Position numbers and translations under genes: made by a program
Assembly: GCF_006494775.1 (NCBI RefSeq)
Contig: NZ_CP041146.1
Coordinates: forward strand, 1,178,001 to 1,242,000
Length of the DNA stretch: 64,000 nt
Reading direction: 5' to 3'
Origin: Nocardioides humi
Lineage (GTDB): Bacteria; Actinomycetota; Actinomycetes; Propionibacteriales; Nocardioidaceae
Notes under the pieces: generated by a model
Told to the model about the DNA's origin: nothing
Databases searched by the model: none
Seen by the model: only the letters and a program-made list of their open reading frames with translations
Part shown: one piece after another, positions 38,201 through 47,700 of the stretch
Layout: each line of letters opens with the position of its first letter
Numbering within the stretch: the first letter of the stretch is position 1

Positions 38201-38656
38201 CGCACCCCTCGCCACGGTCGACGGGCACCAGCAGGCGACCCTCGACGTCGACGGCCTGGCCGCGGGGACCTACGCGCTGTCGGCGTCGTACTCCGGTGAC
38301 GGCACGCGCTCGGCCAGCACCTCCCCGGCGCTGAGCCAGGTCGTGCAGCGCGCGGCTACCCACCTGGACGACCTCAGGGTGATCAACTCGCAGCTGTTCA
38401 CGGTGCGCGAGGTGGCGGCCACGCTGCGCGGTCCGGGCAACGGGCCGGTCGCGGGCCAGGCCCTGGTGTTCTCGACGAACACCACGGTCTCCGGCGGCTA
38501 CCTGGAGATCTGCCGGGCCGTCACCGACGCTGACGGGTTCGCCAAGTGCAAGGTGCCGCCGGCGATGCCCGCCTACGTCAACGCCGACGGGTTCACCGTG
38601 GCCTTCGCCGGCAACGCCGACCTCCTGCCGGCCACCGACCACGGCGGGGTCGCTAG
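35289..38656 (+). CDS. giant secreted protein with bacterial Ig-like repeats, copy 2 (apparent frameshift at 38646-38649)
   Basis: About 1122 residues once joined. Signal peptide 'RRTIAALAAATLAIGIPVAL' ending in 'SPASA', an N-terminal domain with 'LCVNGSGPQTTLLLVD' and two Cys, then eight Ig-like repeats, each with 'VTFTATVGVVAPGVGDP' and 'TYNGNGDFAASSSAE' type sequence, and a terminal domain with a Cys pair ('EICRAVTDADGFAKCKVPP'). The GTG at 35289 has AAAGGAA six bases upstream. As printed the frame runs on through the opposite-strand lipoprotein gene; one extra base in the G4 run at 38646-38649 brings the TAG at 38654 into frame, which fits the neighbouring gene arrangement. It starts 26 bases after copy 1 ends, and the two are paralogues in one operon. 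Confidence 0.85.
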
Positions 38657-38666
38657 GGGCGTCGCG

Positions 38667-39248
38667 TCAGTGGTCCCTGATGTCGACCGACGCGAGCATC
38701 TCCTCGATCAGCTGGTCGCCGTCCGTCCAGGCCACCGGCACCTTGAAGTCGATGCTGAAGGTGAACCCGTCATGGTCGCCGCCGACGATGTAGCGGCGTC
38801 TGTCGTCGTTGCTTGCCTCGAGCACGTAGCAGTCCACACCGTCGATCTCCCGGTTCGCCACACGGAGCGGGGCGGGGTCGTCGTCGGACCAGGTCTTCTC
38901 GGCGGCGGCCGCGAGGCTGTCCAACTCATCGTCGCCCGTCGACCGGATGTCCGAGACGCTGGCCGACATCGATCCGTCCTCACGGAGCAGGCCACCGGTC
39001 ACCGTCGTCGAGAACCGGGCGACCTGCCAGTCGGGATCGTCGGTCAGCCGCATGCTCACCGTGTCGTTGGAGATCTCCTGGCCGCTGGCCGGGGTCACCG
39101 ACGGGGTCGCGGGGGCAGCGGACGTCGTCGACGGCGTGGTCGGCGGAGTCGCGACGCCGGGGCCTCCTGACGGCTCGTCGTCGGAGCAGCCGGCGAGCGC
39201 CAGCGCCAGGGCCGCGGCCGGCAGCGACCGGACCACCCGAGACACCAT
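38667..39248 (-). CDS. lipoprotein of unknown function
   Basis: A 193-residue lipoprotein with lipobox 'ALAGC' near residue 19, a Thr/Pro/Ser-rich linker to about residue 55 and a globular part of about 140 residues ('DTVSMRLTDDPDWQVARF', 'LREDGSMSASVSDIRS', 'VDCYVLEASNDDRRRYIV', 'ASVDIRDH'). The alternating strands and the terminal 'E.ml.SV.i' resemble the PsbP/LpqN-like fold seen in mycobacterial lipoproteins, but this is only an impression. The ATG at 39248 has GGGAG upstream. It converges on the Ig-like copy 2 gene and diverges from the type VII-like pair. Confidence 0.75.
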   Translation of the reverse strand: MVSRVVRSLPAAALALALAGCSDDEPSGGPGVATPPTTPSTTSAAPATPSVTPASGQEISNDTVSMRLTDDPDWQVARFSTTVTGGLLREDGSMSASVSDIRSTGDDELDSLAAAAEKTWSDDDPAPLRVANREIDGVDCYVLEASNDDRRRYIVGGDHDGFTFSIDFKVPVAWTDGDQLIEEMLASVDIRDH

Positions 39249-39385
39249 CCGACTCCCTCTCTGCACACCACGCCGGCAATCCGACACGCTACTAGTGTCG
39301 CTCCGGTGGTGGCCGTTTGGGCCGGCCGCAGGGTGGGTAGCCGCCTGCGTGCCGCTTGTCCTCGGGACCATCAAGGAACCAGCCC

Positions 39386-39856
39386 ATGACCGCACCCCTC
39401 CCGCTCATCCCGATCCCGATCTTCAACCCCGCACTGATCGTCGGGGTCACCGCCCTGCGGGATCTGCTGCTCGTCGAGACCGAGGTCAACAAGATCCTCG
39501 AGACCCTCGGGGAGCAGATCGAGGTGATCAAGGACCAGAAGTTCACCTCCGACGGCTCGATCCCCGCCTCGTCCTTCGGCCAGGGCACCGAGTCCACCCG
39601 GCTGGCCAAGGAGCACACCCGGGCACACGGCGTGATCGTGAAGTCGCTCGAGGACATGCAGACCGACCTGCTCACCTTCCAGGAGGCGATCGACCTCGCG
39701 AAGAAGGCGATCGGCGGCGCCGACGAGCAGGCGGAGACCGACCTCCGCATCCTCCTGGCCCGTGCCGGCGACCTCGACCTCGGCTGGTACGGCGACGAGC
39801 CCCCGCCCGTCCCCGCCTCCGACGACAGCACCGACGGCACCGGAGGAGAAGCCTGA
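39386..39856 (+). CDS. type VII secretion-associated (WXG100/EspC-like) helical protein
   Basis: A 156-residue, mostly helical protein of two long amphipathic helices around a turn ('LRDLLLVETEVNKILETLGEQ', then 'STRLAKEHTRAHGVIVKSLE') and a third helix ('LLTFQEAIDLAKKAI'), ending in an acidic, proline-rich tail. It has no signal peptide. AAGGAA lies eight bases before the ATG at 39386. The two-gene arrangement with the next frame (stop and start overlapping as TGATG) is typical of type VII secretion substrate pairs such as PE/PPE or Esx partners. A strict WXG motif is absent, so the family call is inferred from layout and partner. Confidence 0.6.
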   Translation: MTAPLPLIPIPIFNPALIVGVTALRDLLLVETEVNKILETLGEQIEVIKDQKFTSDGSIPASSFGQGTESTRLAKEHTRAHGVIVKSLEDMQTDLLTFQEAIDLAKKAIGGADEQAETDLRILLARAGDLDLGWYGDEPPPVPASDDSTDGTGGEA

Positions 39857-41064
39857 TGACCGGCCAGCACCTCAACGACCTGCTCCACCGCACCGCGGGC
39901 ATGTCGAGCAAGGACGTCGCCGCGTCGAAGCTCGCCTGGGAGGCGACCGCCACGGCGCTCGGCACGATCCAGACGGCACTCAACGACGGCAAGGAGGCCC
40001 TGGTGAAGGGCTTCGGCGAGCGCGAGACGGGCAGCGAGGCGATGGCCGTCTTCGACGGCGCCGTGGCGCGGATCAACGGCCGGCAGCAGGAGATGGCCGA
40101 CGTCGCCACTGCCCTGGAGCACGCCGCGACGGCGATGAAGTCGGCCGAGACGGCCGCCGACAAGGCGCCGGACGCTCCCGCCGACACGCCGCCCGCCGCA
40201 CCCCCGTCCACCGGCGACATCGCCGACGACGTCACCGCTCTCAAGCAGCACGCCAGCGAGGTCAACGCCTACAACCACACGGTGACCGCCTACGGCAACG
40301 CCGACGAGGAGGCTCGCAAGAAGGTCGCGCGGCTCCTGGAGAGGTACGACGAGGCGTACACCGCCCTGTCGAAGGTCGAGGGCGAGCCCGTCGACGACGA
40401 CGGCGGCGGCCAGGACGACGACACGGACACCGGCGGCGGCCACGTCCCGCCGGTCCGCCACGGATCGGTCCCGACGGGCACCTGGATCTCCGACGACACC
40501 GGCCAGCACGTCCCGGGGGTCGACGACCCGTCGGCCGACCCCGGTGCCGCGGCCGGCGCGGGACCGGCGGTGCGGCCGCCGCCGATCTCCACCCTCGACC
40601 CCGACCTCGAGCTGCCCGACCAGTCCGGCCCCGGCGGGACCGGACTCGGCCTCAGCCAGGGCGCGCCCGGCGTGATCGGGGGCGTCACGGCGGCGGGCGT
40701 CTTCGGCGCCCCCGGGCTGGTGCGCGGCATCCGGGGACTGCTCAGCGGCCGCGGTCTCAGCGGGAGCGTCGGGGCGATCGGCTCGACCACCCGGGCCGGG
40801 GCGCCGGGCTCGCTGGGGCGCGGTGGCGCCGCCACTCCCGGCAGCCCGGTCAGCCGCGCCGGCGGACGCACCGGTGGGGCGGGCGTCGGCCGGCGCGGCG
40901 GTGGCGCCGGAGGACGGGGGTCCGGCGGCCGCGGCGGCGCGGCTGCGGCCGGCACGGCCGGGCGCCGGAAGCGCGACGAGCGTGACGGCGAGGACCGCGA
41001 TCTGTTCGACGACGGACAGGAGTGGATCGACGACGAGGGCGCCGCGCCCGGCGTCCTCGACTGA
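39856..41064 (+). CDS. type VII secretion substrate-like protein (PPE/WXG-like)
   Basis: A 402-residue protein. The N-terminal 170 residues are two long helical hairpins ('SSKDVAASKLAWEATATALG', 'GSEAMAVFDGAVARINGRQQ', 'KKVARLLERYDEAYTAL') as in WXG100/PPE-like proteins. The middle is Asp/Gly/Pro-rich, followed by a Gly/Arg/Ala low-complexity stretch at about 310-375, and an acidic tail 'DRDLFDDGQEWIDDEG' ending 'APGVLD'. A tail of this kind, with a Trp followed by acids and a hydrophobic-Asp end, is common in actinobacterial WXG/PPE-like proteins. The ATG overlaps the preceding stop and has GGAGGAG upstream. No ESX core gene (EccC, EccD, MycP) is present in the window. Confidence 0.65.
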   Translation: MTGQHLNDLLHRTAGMSSKDVAASKLAWEATATALGTIQTALNDGKEALVKGFGERETGSEAMAVFDGAVARINGRQQEMADVATALEHAATAMKSAETAADKAPDAPADTPPAAPPSTGDIADDVTALKQHASEVNAYNHTVTAYGNADEEARKKVARLLERYDEAYTALSKVEGEPVDDDGGGQDDDTDTGGGHVPPVRHGSVPTGTWISDDTGQHVPGVDDPSADPGAAAGAGPAVRPPPISTLDPDLELPDQSGPGGTGLGLSQGAPGVIGGVTAAGVFGAPGLVRGIRGLLSGRGLSGSVGAIGSTTRAGAPGSLGRGGAATPGSPVSRAGGRTGGAGVGRRGGGAGGRGSGGRGGAAAAGTAGRRKRDERDGEDRDLFDDGQEWIDDEGAAPGVLD

Positions 41065-41112
41065 CGCTCTCCTCCGGGCCCGGCTCTCCTCCGGGCCTGG
41101 CACGACGACACC

Positions 41113-41153
41113 GCACGACGCCCCGGCCGCGCCTCACGGCCGGGGCGTCGTGC
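41113..41153. terminator. bidirectional intrinsic terminator
   Basis: A perfect 17-base stem (GCACGACGCCCCGGCCG with its complement) and a seven-base loop lie between the stop of the type VII-like gene at 41064 and the stop of the lamin-tail protein gene at 41163 on the opposite strand. It can terminate transcription from both sides. No T run is needed in many high-GC actinobacterial terminators. Confidence 0.75.
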
Positions 41154-41162
41154 TGCCCGGGG

Positions 41163-44100
41163 TCAGCGCTTCCTGACCTTGACCTTCACCACCGTGCTCA
41201 CGGGGAGGAGGAGGTCGCTGCCGGCGTAGGTGATCCGGACCTTCCGCTTCCCGGCGGTCCGGAACGCCTTGAGGCGGAAGGTGACCTTGCCGTTGCGGAC
41301 CTCGGCCGTCGTCCTCTTCACGCCGGGGCCGTTGATCGTGACCGTGCCGGTGACCGGGGTGCCGGCGGGCGCGGTCACGGTGACGACCAGCTTCGCCCGC
41401 TTCCCGGCCCGGACCTTCTTCGGCTTGGCCTTGGCGGTGACGACCGGCTGTCCCTTGACCACGGCCGGCGCCGGGAGGCCCACGCCCACGACCGGGGCGG
41501 TGGCGACGCTGGTGGCCTCGCCGTCGGCGTACCCGGTGGCGTGCACGGTCTCGCGGACGCTGATCGCGCGCCCGATCTCGGCCACGGTGGGCGTGAACGT
41601 CGGTCCGGTCGCGCCGCCGATGGGCGCACCGTCGGCGAGCCACTGGCGGTCGACGGAGTCCGGGGCGGGCGTCCAGGTGCCGGCTCCCGCGGTGAGCACG
41701 GACCCGACGAGGGGCGTGCCCGTCACGGTCGGCGGGGTCGTGTTGTCGAAGGTCCCGACCGGCGTCTCGCACGGGAGCGTGCCGCTGCGCAGCGAGTGGC
41801 CGTCGGTGTCGCCGTCGTCGGCCCACACGACCTCTCGCTCCCCCGCGACGCAGGTCGACTGCGGCGCGATCGCGAAGCCCTCGTTGTTGAGGTTCGGCAT
41901 GCCCACGGGACGGTCGTACGCCGCGGTGACGCCGAACCCGCCGTCGGCCAGCTCGAGGGTGACGGTGACGCCGTCGCAGCTGTCGTCGCACACGGCCCAC
42001 AGCTGCTCGGCCTCCGGCTCCCACACGACGTCCATCACGCCCGGCGGGCCGGCGTTGGTCCGCAGCTGCGGGTCGGCGGTCGCGATCAGGTGGGCGGTCT
42101 CCTGGACGGCGGCGGTCTGGTCGAGCGCGAGGACGTAGAGCAGGCCGGTGCCCTCGACCGCGACGACGTACAGGCCGCTGCCGTGGTGCGGGTAGTCGGC
42201 CGGGTCGTAGGCCTCGGTGGTGCTCGCGTCGATCAGGCCGCCGGCGGTCAGGGCGGAGTCCGGGATCCAGGTGATGCCCTCGAGGCCGAGGTTCGCCCCG
42301 ACCGTCGGGAGGATCGGGTTGAGGTCCCACTCGTCGGTGGCGTTCATCGACGTGCCGGGCTCGTAGCGGAGCACGGTGTTCTTGCTGACGCCGCTGACGT
42401 CGTTGTCGCGCTCGGCGGCGAGGTAGACCGCTCCGTCGGGGCCGAAGGTGATGCCCTCGGTGTCGGGCGCGCCGGTGCCGTCGTGGTAGCGCGGGTTCCG
42501 GCCGGGCGACCAGCCGGCGGCCGGGACCCAGGTGCTGCCGTCCTTGACCAGCTTGGTGAGCGTGCCGGCCTTGTTCTGCGCGACCCAGAGGGCGTTCGGG
42601 TCGGCCGGGTCGAAGACCACGCCGCTGGCGTCCTGGTTGAAGGTCTCCGCGAGGTCCGCGACGGCGACGCTCTGGGAGCCGGGCCACGGCTGGGTGTCCG
42701 GGCCGGGGCAGCTGTTGGTCGCGCCGGGCGTGGGCGTGACGTTGTCGACGAACGCGCCGACGCCGTCCTTGCAGCGGCCGTAGCTCTGCGTGGCGTGCGA
42801 GGTCCAGGCGTAGGAGTCGATCAGCTTCTCCGACGGGTCGAACAGCCGGACCGCGTCGTTGCCGCCGAGCCCGGCGGCGAGGTCGTCGACGACGAGGTGG
42901 CTGTGCGCCGGGACGACGGTGCCGGTCGGCAGGGTGGTCGGCGCAGCGTCGCCGTTGTCCTTGATCACCCAGCCGGCGACGTCGATCGCGTCGTCGGAGA
43001 GGTTGACCAGCTCGACCCAGTCCGGGCCCTCGCCGGGGTCGTCGGACTCGATCTCGTTGACCCGGATCGGGCTGCACGCGTTCGCCGCGCCCCGCGTCGG
43101 GACGGTGGTCACCTGCCACTCGCCGGTGCCGTCGGGGCAGCGGCCGTACGTCGTGGCGGCGTGGCCGCCGGACCAGCTGTAGGTGTCGACGACGGTGCTG
43201 CCGTCGGGGAGGAAGAGGGTGACCGTGTCGTCGACGCCGAGGCCGAAGCCGGGCGGCGGGAACTCGGTGTAGAGCGCGAAGAAGCCGCCGGGCGCCAGCG
43301 TCGTACCGGACGGGATCACCGCGAACGGGTGGTCGTCGCCGACGTCGCGGACCTTCCAGCCCGACACGTCGATCGCGGTGTCGCCGACATTGGTGATCTC
43401 GACCCAGTCGCCGACGACGTCGCCGTTGGACTCGATCTCGTTGAGCCTCACGTCGCTCGGGTCCGGCTCCTCGCCGGAGCCCTCCGGCTTGCCCGGCGGG
43501 TTGTTGCCGAGCGTGCTGGTGCCGGGCGAGCCGACGAAGCCGCCGGTCGAGGCCCAGGAGCCCTCGGCGTCGGCGACCGTGGACCGCACCCACGCGGCCG
43601 CGTCGTTGGCGCCCAGCGCCGCCTCCGGGACCCAGGCGCTCGCGGTGTCGGTGCGCGGCCCCAGCCCGGCCTGGTCGTTGTACGTCAGCCGGTCGACGAG
43701 CGCGCCGGCGGCGTCGTGGATGTTGATCTCGTCGCTGCGGCCGAGGTTGACGCTGTTGTTGCCGAGGACCTTGATCGAGGCCGGGAGGTCCCATTCGGCG
43801 CGGAAGTCGACGGCGCCGGCCTCGCTCACCACCGCGGACTCGCCGCGGGCGAGCACGCCCAGGGAGCCGAGGGCGACCGCGCCGGGGACCCGCGCGCTGT
43901 CGGTGTAGGACCAGCCGGCGAGGCTGGCCGGGCCGGCGCCGAGGTTCGTGATCTCGAAGAACTCCGAGCCGTTGTACTCCCACTCGGTGATCCGCACGTT
44001 CGTGGCGCCGCCGAAGGTCGAGGTGCCCGGCGAGCCGACGAAGCCGCCGGCGGAGGTCCAGGAGCCCTCGGCGTCGCCCGCCGTCGCGAGGGTCCAGCCC

Positions 44101-44612
44101 GTGGCGTCGCCGGCGGCCAGCGCCGCCTCGTCCGGGGCCCAGGCGCTGGCGACGTCGGTGCGCGGGCCGAGACCGGCCTGGTCGTCGTACGTCAGCCGGT
44201 CGACGAGCTGGCCGTCCGCGTCGTAGATGTTCATCTCGTCGGCGCGGCCGAGGTTCTGGTCGTTGCCGCCGACGACCTTCACGCCGACGGGGAGGTCCCA
44301 CTCGGCGCGGAAGGCGGGCGCGGCGACCTCGCTGATGACGCCGGACTCCCCCGGGGCGAGGGTGCCGAGGCCGCCGATCGGGAAGGAGCCGGGCGTGCGG
44401 CTGCTGTCGTCGAACGACCAGCCGGTCAGGTCGACCGCCTCGGTGCCGGTGTTGGTCAGCTCGACGAACTCCGAGCCGTTGTACTCCCACTCGGTGATCT
44501 GGACGTCGGGCGCCGCCGCGTGGGCGGGGGCGGCGACGGAGAGGACGAGCGGGACCGGGACCAGGGCGGTGGCCACGGCGAGAAGGCCGGTGAGCCGGCG
44601 GGATGAGCGCAC
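41163..44612 (-). CDS. large secreted protein: four lamin-tail domains, beta-propeller, Ig-like C-terminus
   Basis: An 1149-residue exported protein with signal peptide 'GLLAVATALVPVPLVLSVAA' ending in AHA. Four lamin-tail (LTD) domains follow at about 35-145, 205-320, 385-500 and 510-630; each opens with 'VRITEWEYNGSEFVELTNTG' or 'VRLNEIESNGDVVGDWVEIT' and has a 'DLTGWSFDD' type strand. Residues 640-960 look like a beta-propeller of the SdiA-regulated/esterase-like-phytase type ('SGVVFDPADPNALWVAQN', 'DTEGITFGPDGAVYLAAERD', 'NNEGFAIAP'). The end has an Ig-like repeat and a basic Ig-like domain ('KPKKVRAGKRAKLVVTV'). LTD domains in secreted bacterial proteins often join nucleases or phosphatases; the propeller could be catalytic, but this is inference. 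Confidence 0.87.
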   Translation of the reverse strand: MRSSRRLTGLLAVATALVPVPLVLSVAAPAHAAAPDVQITEWEYNGSEFVELTNTGTEAVDLTGWSFDDSSRTPGSFPIGGLGTLAPGESGVISEVAAPAFRAEWDLPVGVKVVGGNDQNLGRADEMNIYDADGQLVDRLTYDDQAGLGPRTDVASAWAPDEAALAAGDATGWTLATAGDAEGSWTSAGGFVGSPGTSTFGGATNVRITEWEYNGSEFFEITNLGAGPASLAGWSYTDSARVPGAVALGSLGVLARGESAVVSEAGAVDFRAEWDLPASIKVLGNNSVNLGRSDEINIHDAAGALVDRLTYNDQAGLGPRTDTASAWVPEAALGANDAAAWVRSTVADAEGSWASTGGFVGSPGTSTLGNNPPGKPEGSGEEPDPSDVRLNEIESNGDVVGDWVEITNVGDTAIDVSGWKVRDVGDDHPFAVIPSGTTLAPGGFFALYTEFPPPGFGLGVDDTVTLFLPDGSTVVDTYSWSGGHAATTYGRCPDGTGEWQVTTVPTRGAANACSPIRVNEIESDDPGEGPDWVELVNLSDDAIDVAGWVIKDNGDAAPTTLPTGTVVPAHSHLVVDDLAAGLGGNDAVRLFDPSEKLIDSYAWTSHATQSYGRCKDGVGAFVDNVTPTPGATNSCPGPDTQPWPGSQSVAVADLAETFNQDASGVVFDPADPNALWVAQNKAGTLTKLVKDGSTWVPAAGWSPGRNPRYHDGTGAPDTEGITFGPDGAVYLAAERDNDVSGVSKNTVLRYEPGTSMNATDEWDLNPILPTVGANLGLEGITWIPDSALTAGGLIDASTTEAYDPADYPHHGSGLYVVAVEGTGLLYVLALDQTAAVQETAHLIATADPQLRTNAGPPGVMDVVWEPEAEQLWAVCDDSCDGVTVTLELADGGFGVTAAYDRPVGMPNLNNEGFAIAPQSTCVAGEREVVWADDGDTDGHSLRSGTLPCETPVGTFDNTTPPTVTGTPLVGSVLTAGAGTWTPAPDSVDRQWLADGAPIGGATGPTFTPTVAEIGRAISVRETVHATGYADGEATSVATAPVVGVGLPAPAVVKGQPVVTAKAKPKKVRAGKRAKLVVTVTAPAGTPVTGTVTINGPGVKRTTAEVRNGKVTFRLKAFRTAGKRKVRITYAGSDLLLPVSTVVKVKVRKR

Positions 44613-44757
44613 GGGAGATTTCCTCGGGGGTCGGCGCCGGTCCGAGCTCCAGCGGGATCGTCGTGTCGTCCCGCACGATCACGAGGACGGGCGAACGGTC
44701 GGTGAACCCCCGGGCAACGGCGTGCGACGTCGAGGAGAGCCTTCGGCGCTCAGCCGG

Positions 44758-47700
44758 TCAGGAGCAGTTCTGGCCCACCGCCGTCTGGGCCGAGGCGAGA
44801 CCGACGGCGGCGTCGGCGAGGCTCGTGACGGCCGCCTTCCTCGCCGCCTTGGCCACCGCGAGCTTGGCCTTGACCTTGGCGACCTTGGCCTTCTTGCCCG
44901 CCGCCTTGGCCGCCTTCTTCTTGGCTTTGAGCTTCGCGACCTTCGCCTGCGCGGCGCTGACCTCGGCCGCGGCCTGGGCCTGCGCGGCCGTGGCCGTGTC
45001 CACCGCGGACGTCGCGGTCGTGCACGCCGCCGACGTCGAGACGGTGATCGATCCGGAGCTGACCACCTCGTCGGCGTACCCGCTCTTGTGGGCGGTCACC
45101 TCGACGGTGATCGCCTTCCCCACCGCGTCGGCGGGGATCACGAGCTGCTTGCCGGTGCCGATGGGCTGCGCGCTCCCGGCCGCGAGCCACCGGTAGGTGT
45201 AGCTGTCGGCGACGACGGACCAGATGCCCTCCCATGCCTGGACCGTGGCGCCCGCGACGGGGGCGCCGAGGATCGCCGGCTGGACCAGGTTGGCCTGGAC
45301 CCCCTCGGTCACGGGGCTGCTCGGCGCCGAGGTCAGCCGGCCCTCGGTGAAGCCGGCCCTGGTCGCGGTGACCTCGACCGTCAGGGTCTCGCCGAGCGCC
45401 TCGGCGGGGACGACGATCGCGTTGCCGGTGCCGATCGGGTCGGTCGAGCCGGAGCGGAACCACCGGACCTCGACGCTGTCGGGCCCGGGACTCCACACGC
45501 CGACGTGCGCGACGATCGTGTCGCCGACCTTCGCGGCGGCCGGGACCTGCGGGGGCACGAGGGCCTGGACCGTGCCCGCTCCGACCGTCGCGCTCTGCTC
45601 CGAGGTGAGCGTGCCGTCGGCGTACCCGGCCTTGGAGACGGTGACCTTCACCGACAGGGTCTCGCCCTGGGCGGCCGACGGCACGACGATCGCGATGCCG
45701 GTGCCGATCGGGTCGGTCGAGCCGGAGCGGAACCACTGCACCTGGACGTCGTCGGGCTGCGGGCTCCAGACGCCGACGTGGGCGTAGGCGAGCTCGCCGA
45801 CCTTGGGCGGGTCGGTGAGGACCCGGGGCTCGAGCAGGTTCGCGACCTGGGTGGAGCCGGTCTCCTCGACCGTCACCGGCGCGGAGGTGACGACCGCGTC
45901 GGCGTAGCCCGCCTTGGTCGCCGTCACCTCGACGGTGAGCTCCTTGCCGGCGGCGTCGGCCGGGACGACCAGCTCCTTGCCGGTCCCGATGGGCTCGTCG
46001 GAGCCCTCGGCGAACCAGCGGTAGCCGAATCCGTCGGGACTCGCCGGCCAGAGGCCCTCGTAGGCGACGACCGTGGCGCCGGCCATCGGCGTCCCGTAGA
46101 TCGCCGGGTCGGAGGCGGCCTCGAGGGTGCCCTCGCCGACGACGTCGCTGGGGGCGGAGGTCGCCTCGCCGGCGGTGTAGCCGGCCTTGGCGGCCGTCGC
46201 GCGGACCGTCAGCGTCTCGCCCTCGGCCTCCGCCGGGACGACGATCACGGTGCCGGTCCCGATCGGGTCGGTCGAGCCCGAGCGGAACCACTCCAGGGTC
46301 ACCTCGTCGGGCGCCGGGCTCCACACGCCGGGGTGGACCCCGGCGAGCCGGCCGACCCTCGGGCTGCCGGAGACGGACGGCGCGACCAGGCTCTGCACGG
46401 TGCTGGCGGCGCCGGCGGGGAGGACCGGGCCCTGGGGCGCGGAGAACGCCACACCGTCGGCGCTGCCGGCCTTCGTCGCGGTCACGACGACGCCGATCAG
46501 CTCGCCCTCGGCCTCGGCCGGGACGACGAGCTCCTCGCCGGTGCCGATCGGGTCGGTCGACCCGGAGCGGAACCAGGTGACGGTCGTCGCGTCGGGTGCC
46601 GGGTCCCACGTGCCGGTGCTCGCGGCGAGGGTCTCGCCGACCTTCGGGGTGCCGGTGATCGAGGGCGCCGTGACGCTCTGCACCGCGCCCGGGGCCTCCG
46701 CCGCGGCGGTCACGGGGACGGACGTGGCCACGCCGTCGGCGTACAGGCTCCTCGTGGCCGTCACCTCGACGGTCAGCGCCTTCCCGGCCGCGGACGCGGG
46801 GACGGTGAGCTGCTTGCCGGTGCCGACCGGGTCGTCGGACCCCTCGACCAGCCAGCGGTAGCTGTAGCCGGACGGGGTCGCCGACCAGATGCCCTCCCAG
46901 ACCTCGACGACGCCGCCGACCACGGGGGCGCCGAAGATCGCCGGCCGCTCCACGCTCTGGAGCGCGCCGTCGCCGACCGGCGCCGACGGGTCCGAGGTGG
47001 CCACGGCGTCGGTGCGGCCCGCCTTGCTCGCGGTGGCCCTCACGGTCAGCGTCTCGCCGTGCGCAGCCGCGGGTACGACGATCGCCGGCCCGCTGCCGAT
47101 AGGATCGGTCGACCCGGAGCGGAACCACTGCAGGTCGACCGCGTCGGGCTGCGGGTCCCAGACGCCCGGGTGGACGACCGCGAGACCGCCGACCGTCGGG
47201 GCGTCGCTGATCGTGGGCTTCACGACGCTCTGCACCGGGCGGAGCCGGGGTCGTAGGCCGTGACCGGGTCGGACGTGGCGACGCCGTCGTCCCACCGGGC
47301 CGCCGTGAGGGTGACCTCGGCGGTGATCTCCTTGCCGGCGGCGCCGGCCGGGACCACGAGCTCCCGATCGGTGCCGATCGGCTCGGCGGTGCCCTCCTGG
47401 AACCACCGGTAGGAGTAGCTGTCGGCCTCGACCGACCAGGCGCCCTCCCACACCACCACGGTGCTGCCGACGGCGGGCTCGCCGAAGATGACCGGCTCGA
47501 CGTAGTTCGTCGGCGTCCCGGCCACGACCGCCGTGCTCGCGGACGACGTCGCCGTGGCGTCGGCGTACCCGGCCTTCGTGGCCGTCGCCCTCACGGTGAG
47601 CGTCTCCCCCAGCGCCTCGACCGGGATGAAGATCGGGTTGCCGGTGCCGATCGGGTCGGTCGAGCCCGAGCGGTACCAGGTCAGGGTGACGGCGTCCGGC

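Noticed and set aside
31397..38656. Periodic DNA repeats that could be taken for a CRISPR array or satellite.
   Set aside because: The period of about 280-300 bases matches Ig-like protein repeats, the copies are diverged at DNA level, and there are no short identical repeats with unique spacers or cas genes.
38657..39170. Continuation of the second Ig-repeat protein through the lipoprotein gene.
   Set aside because: The extra 170 residues are antisense to a lipoprotein gene with a clear lipobox and ribosome-binding site. One added base in the G4 run at 38646 gives a stop at 38654, just where the terminal domain ends.
41022..44606. A 1194-residue plus-strand frame and a similar-sized minus-strand frame opposite or within the lamin-tail protein gene.
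   Set aside because: Both are periodic shadows of the repeat protein, rich in Arg, Gly, Asp and Val, and lack signal peptide or domain motifs.
44227..47256. A 1009-residue plus-strand frame opposite the A/B-repeat protein.
   Set aside because: Its repeats are only the reverse complement of the Ig-like repeats; no start site or domain supports it.
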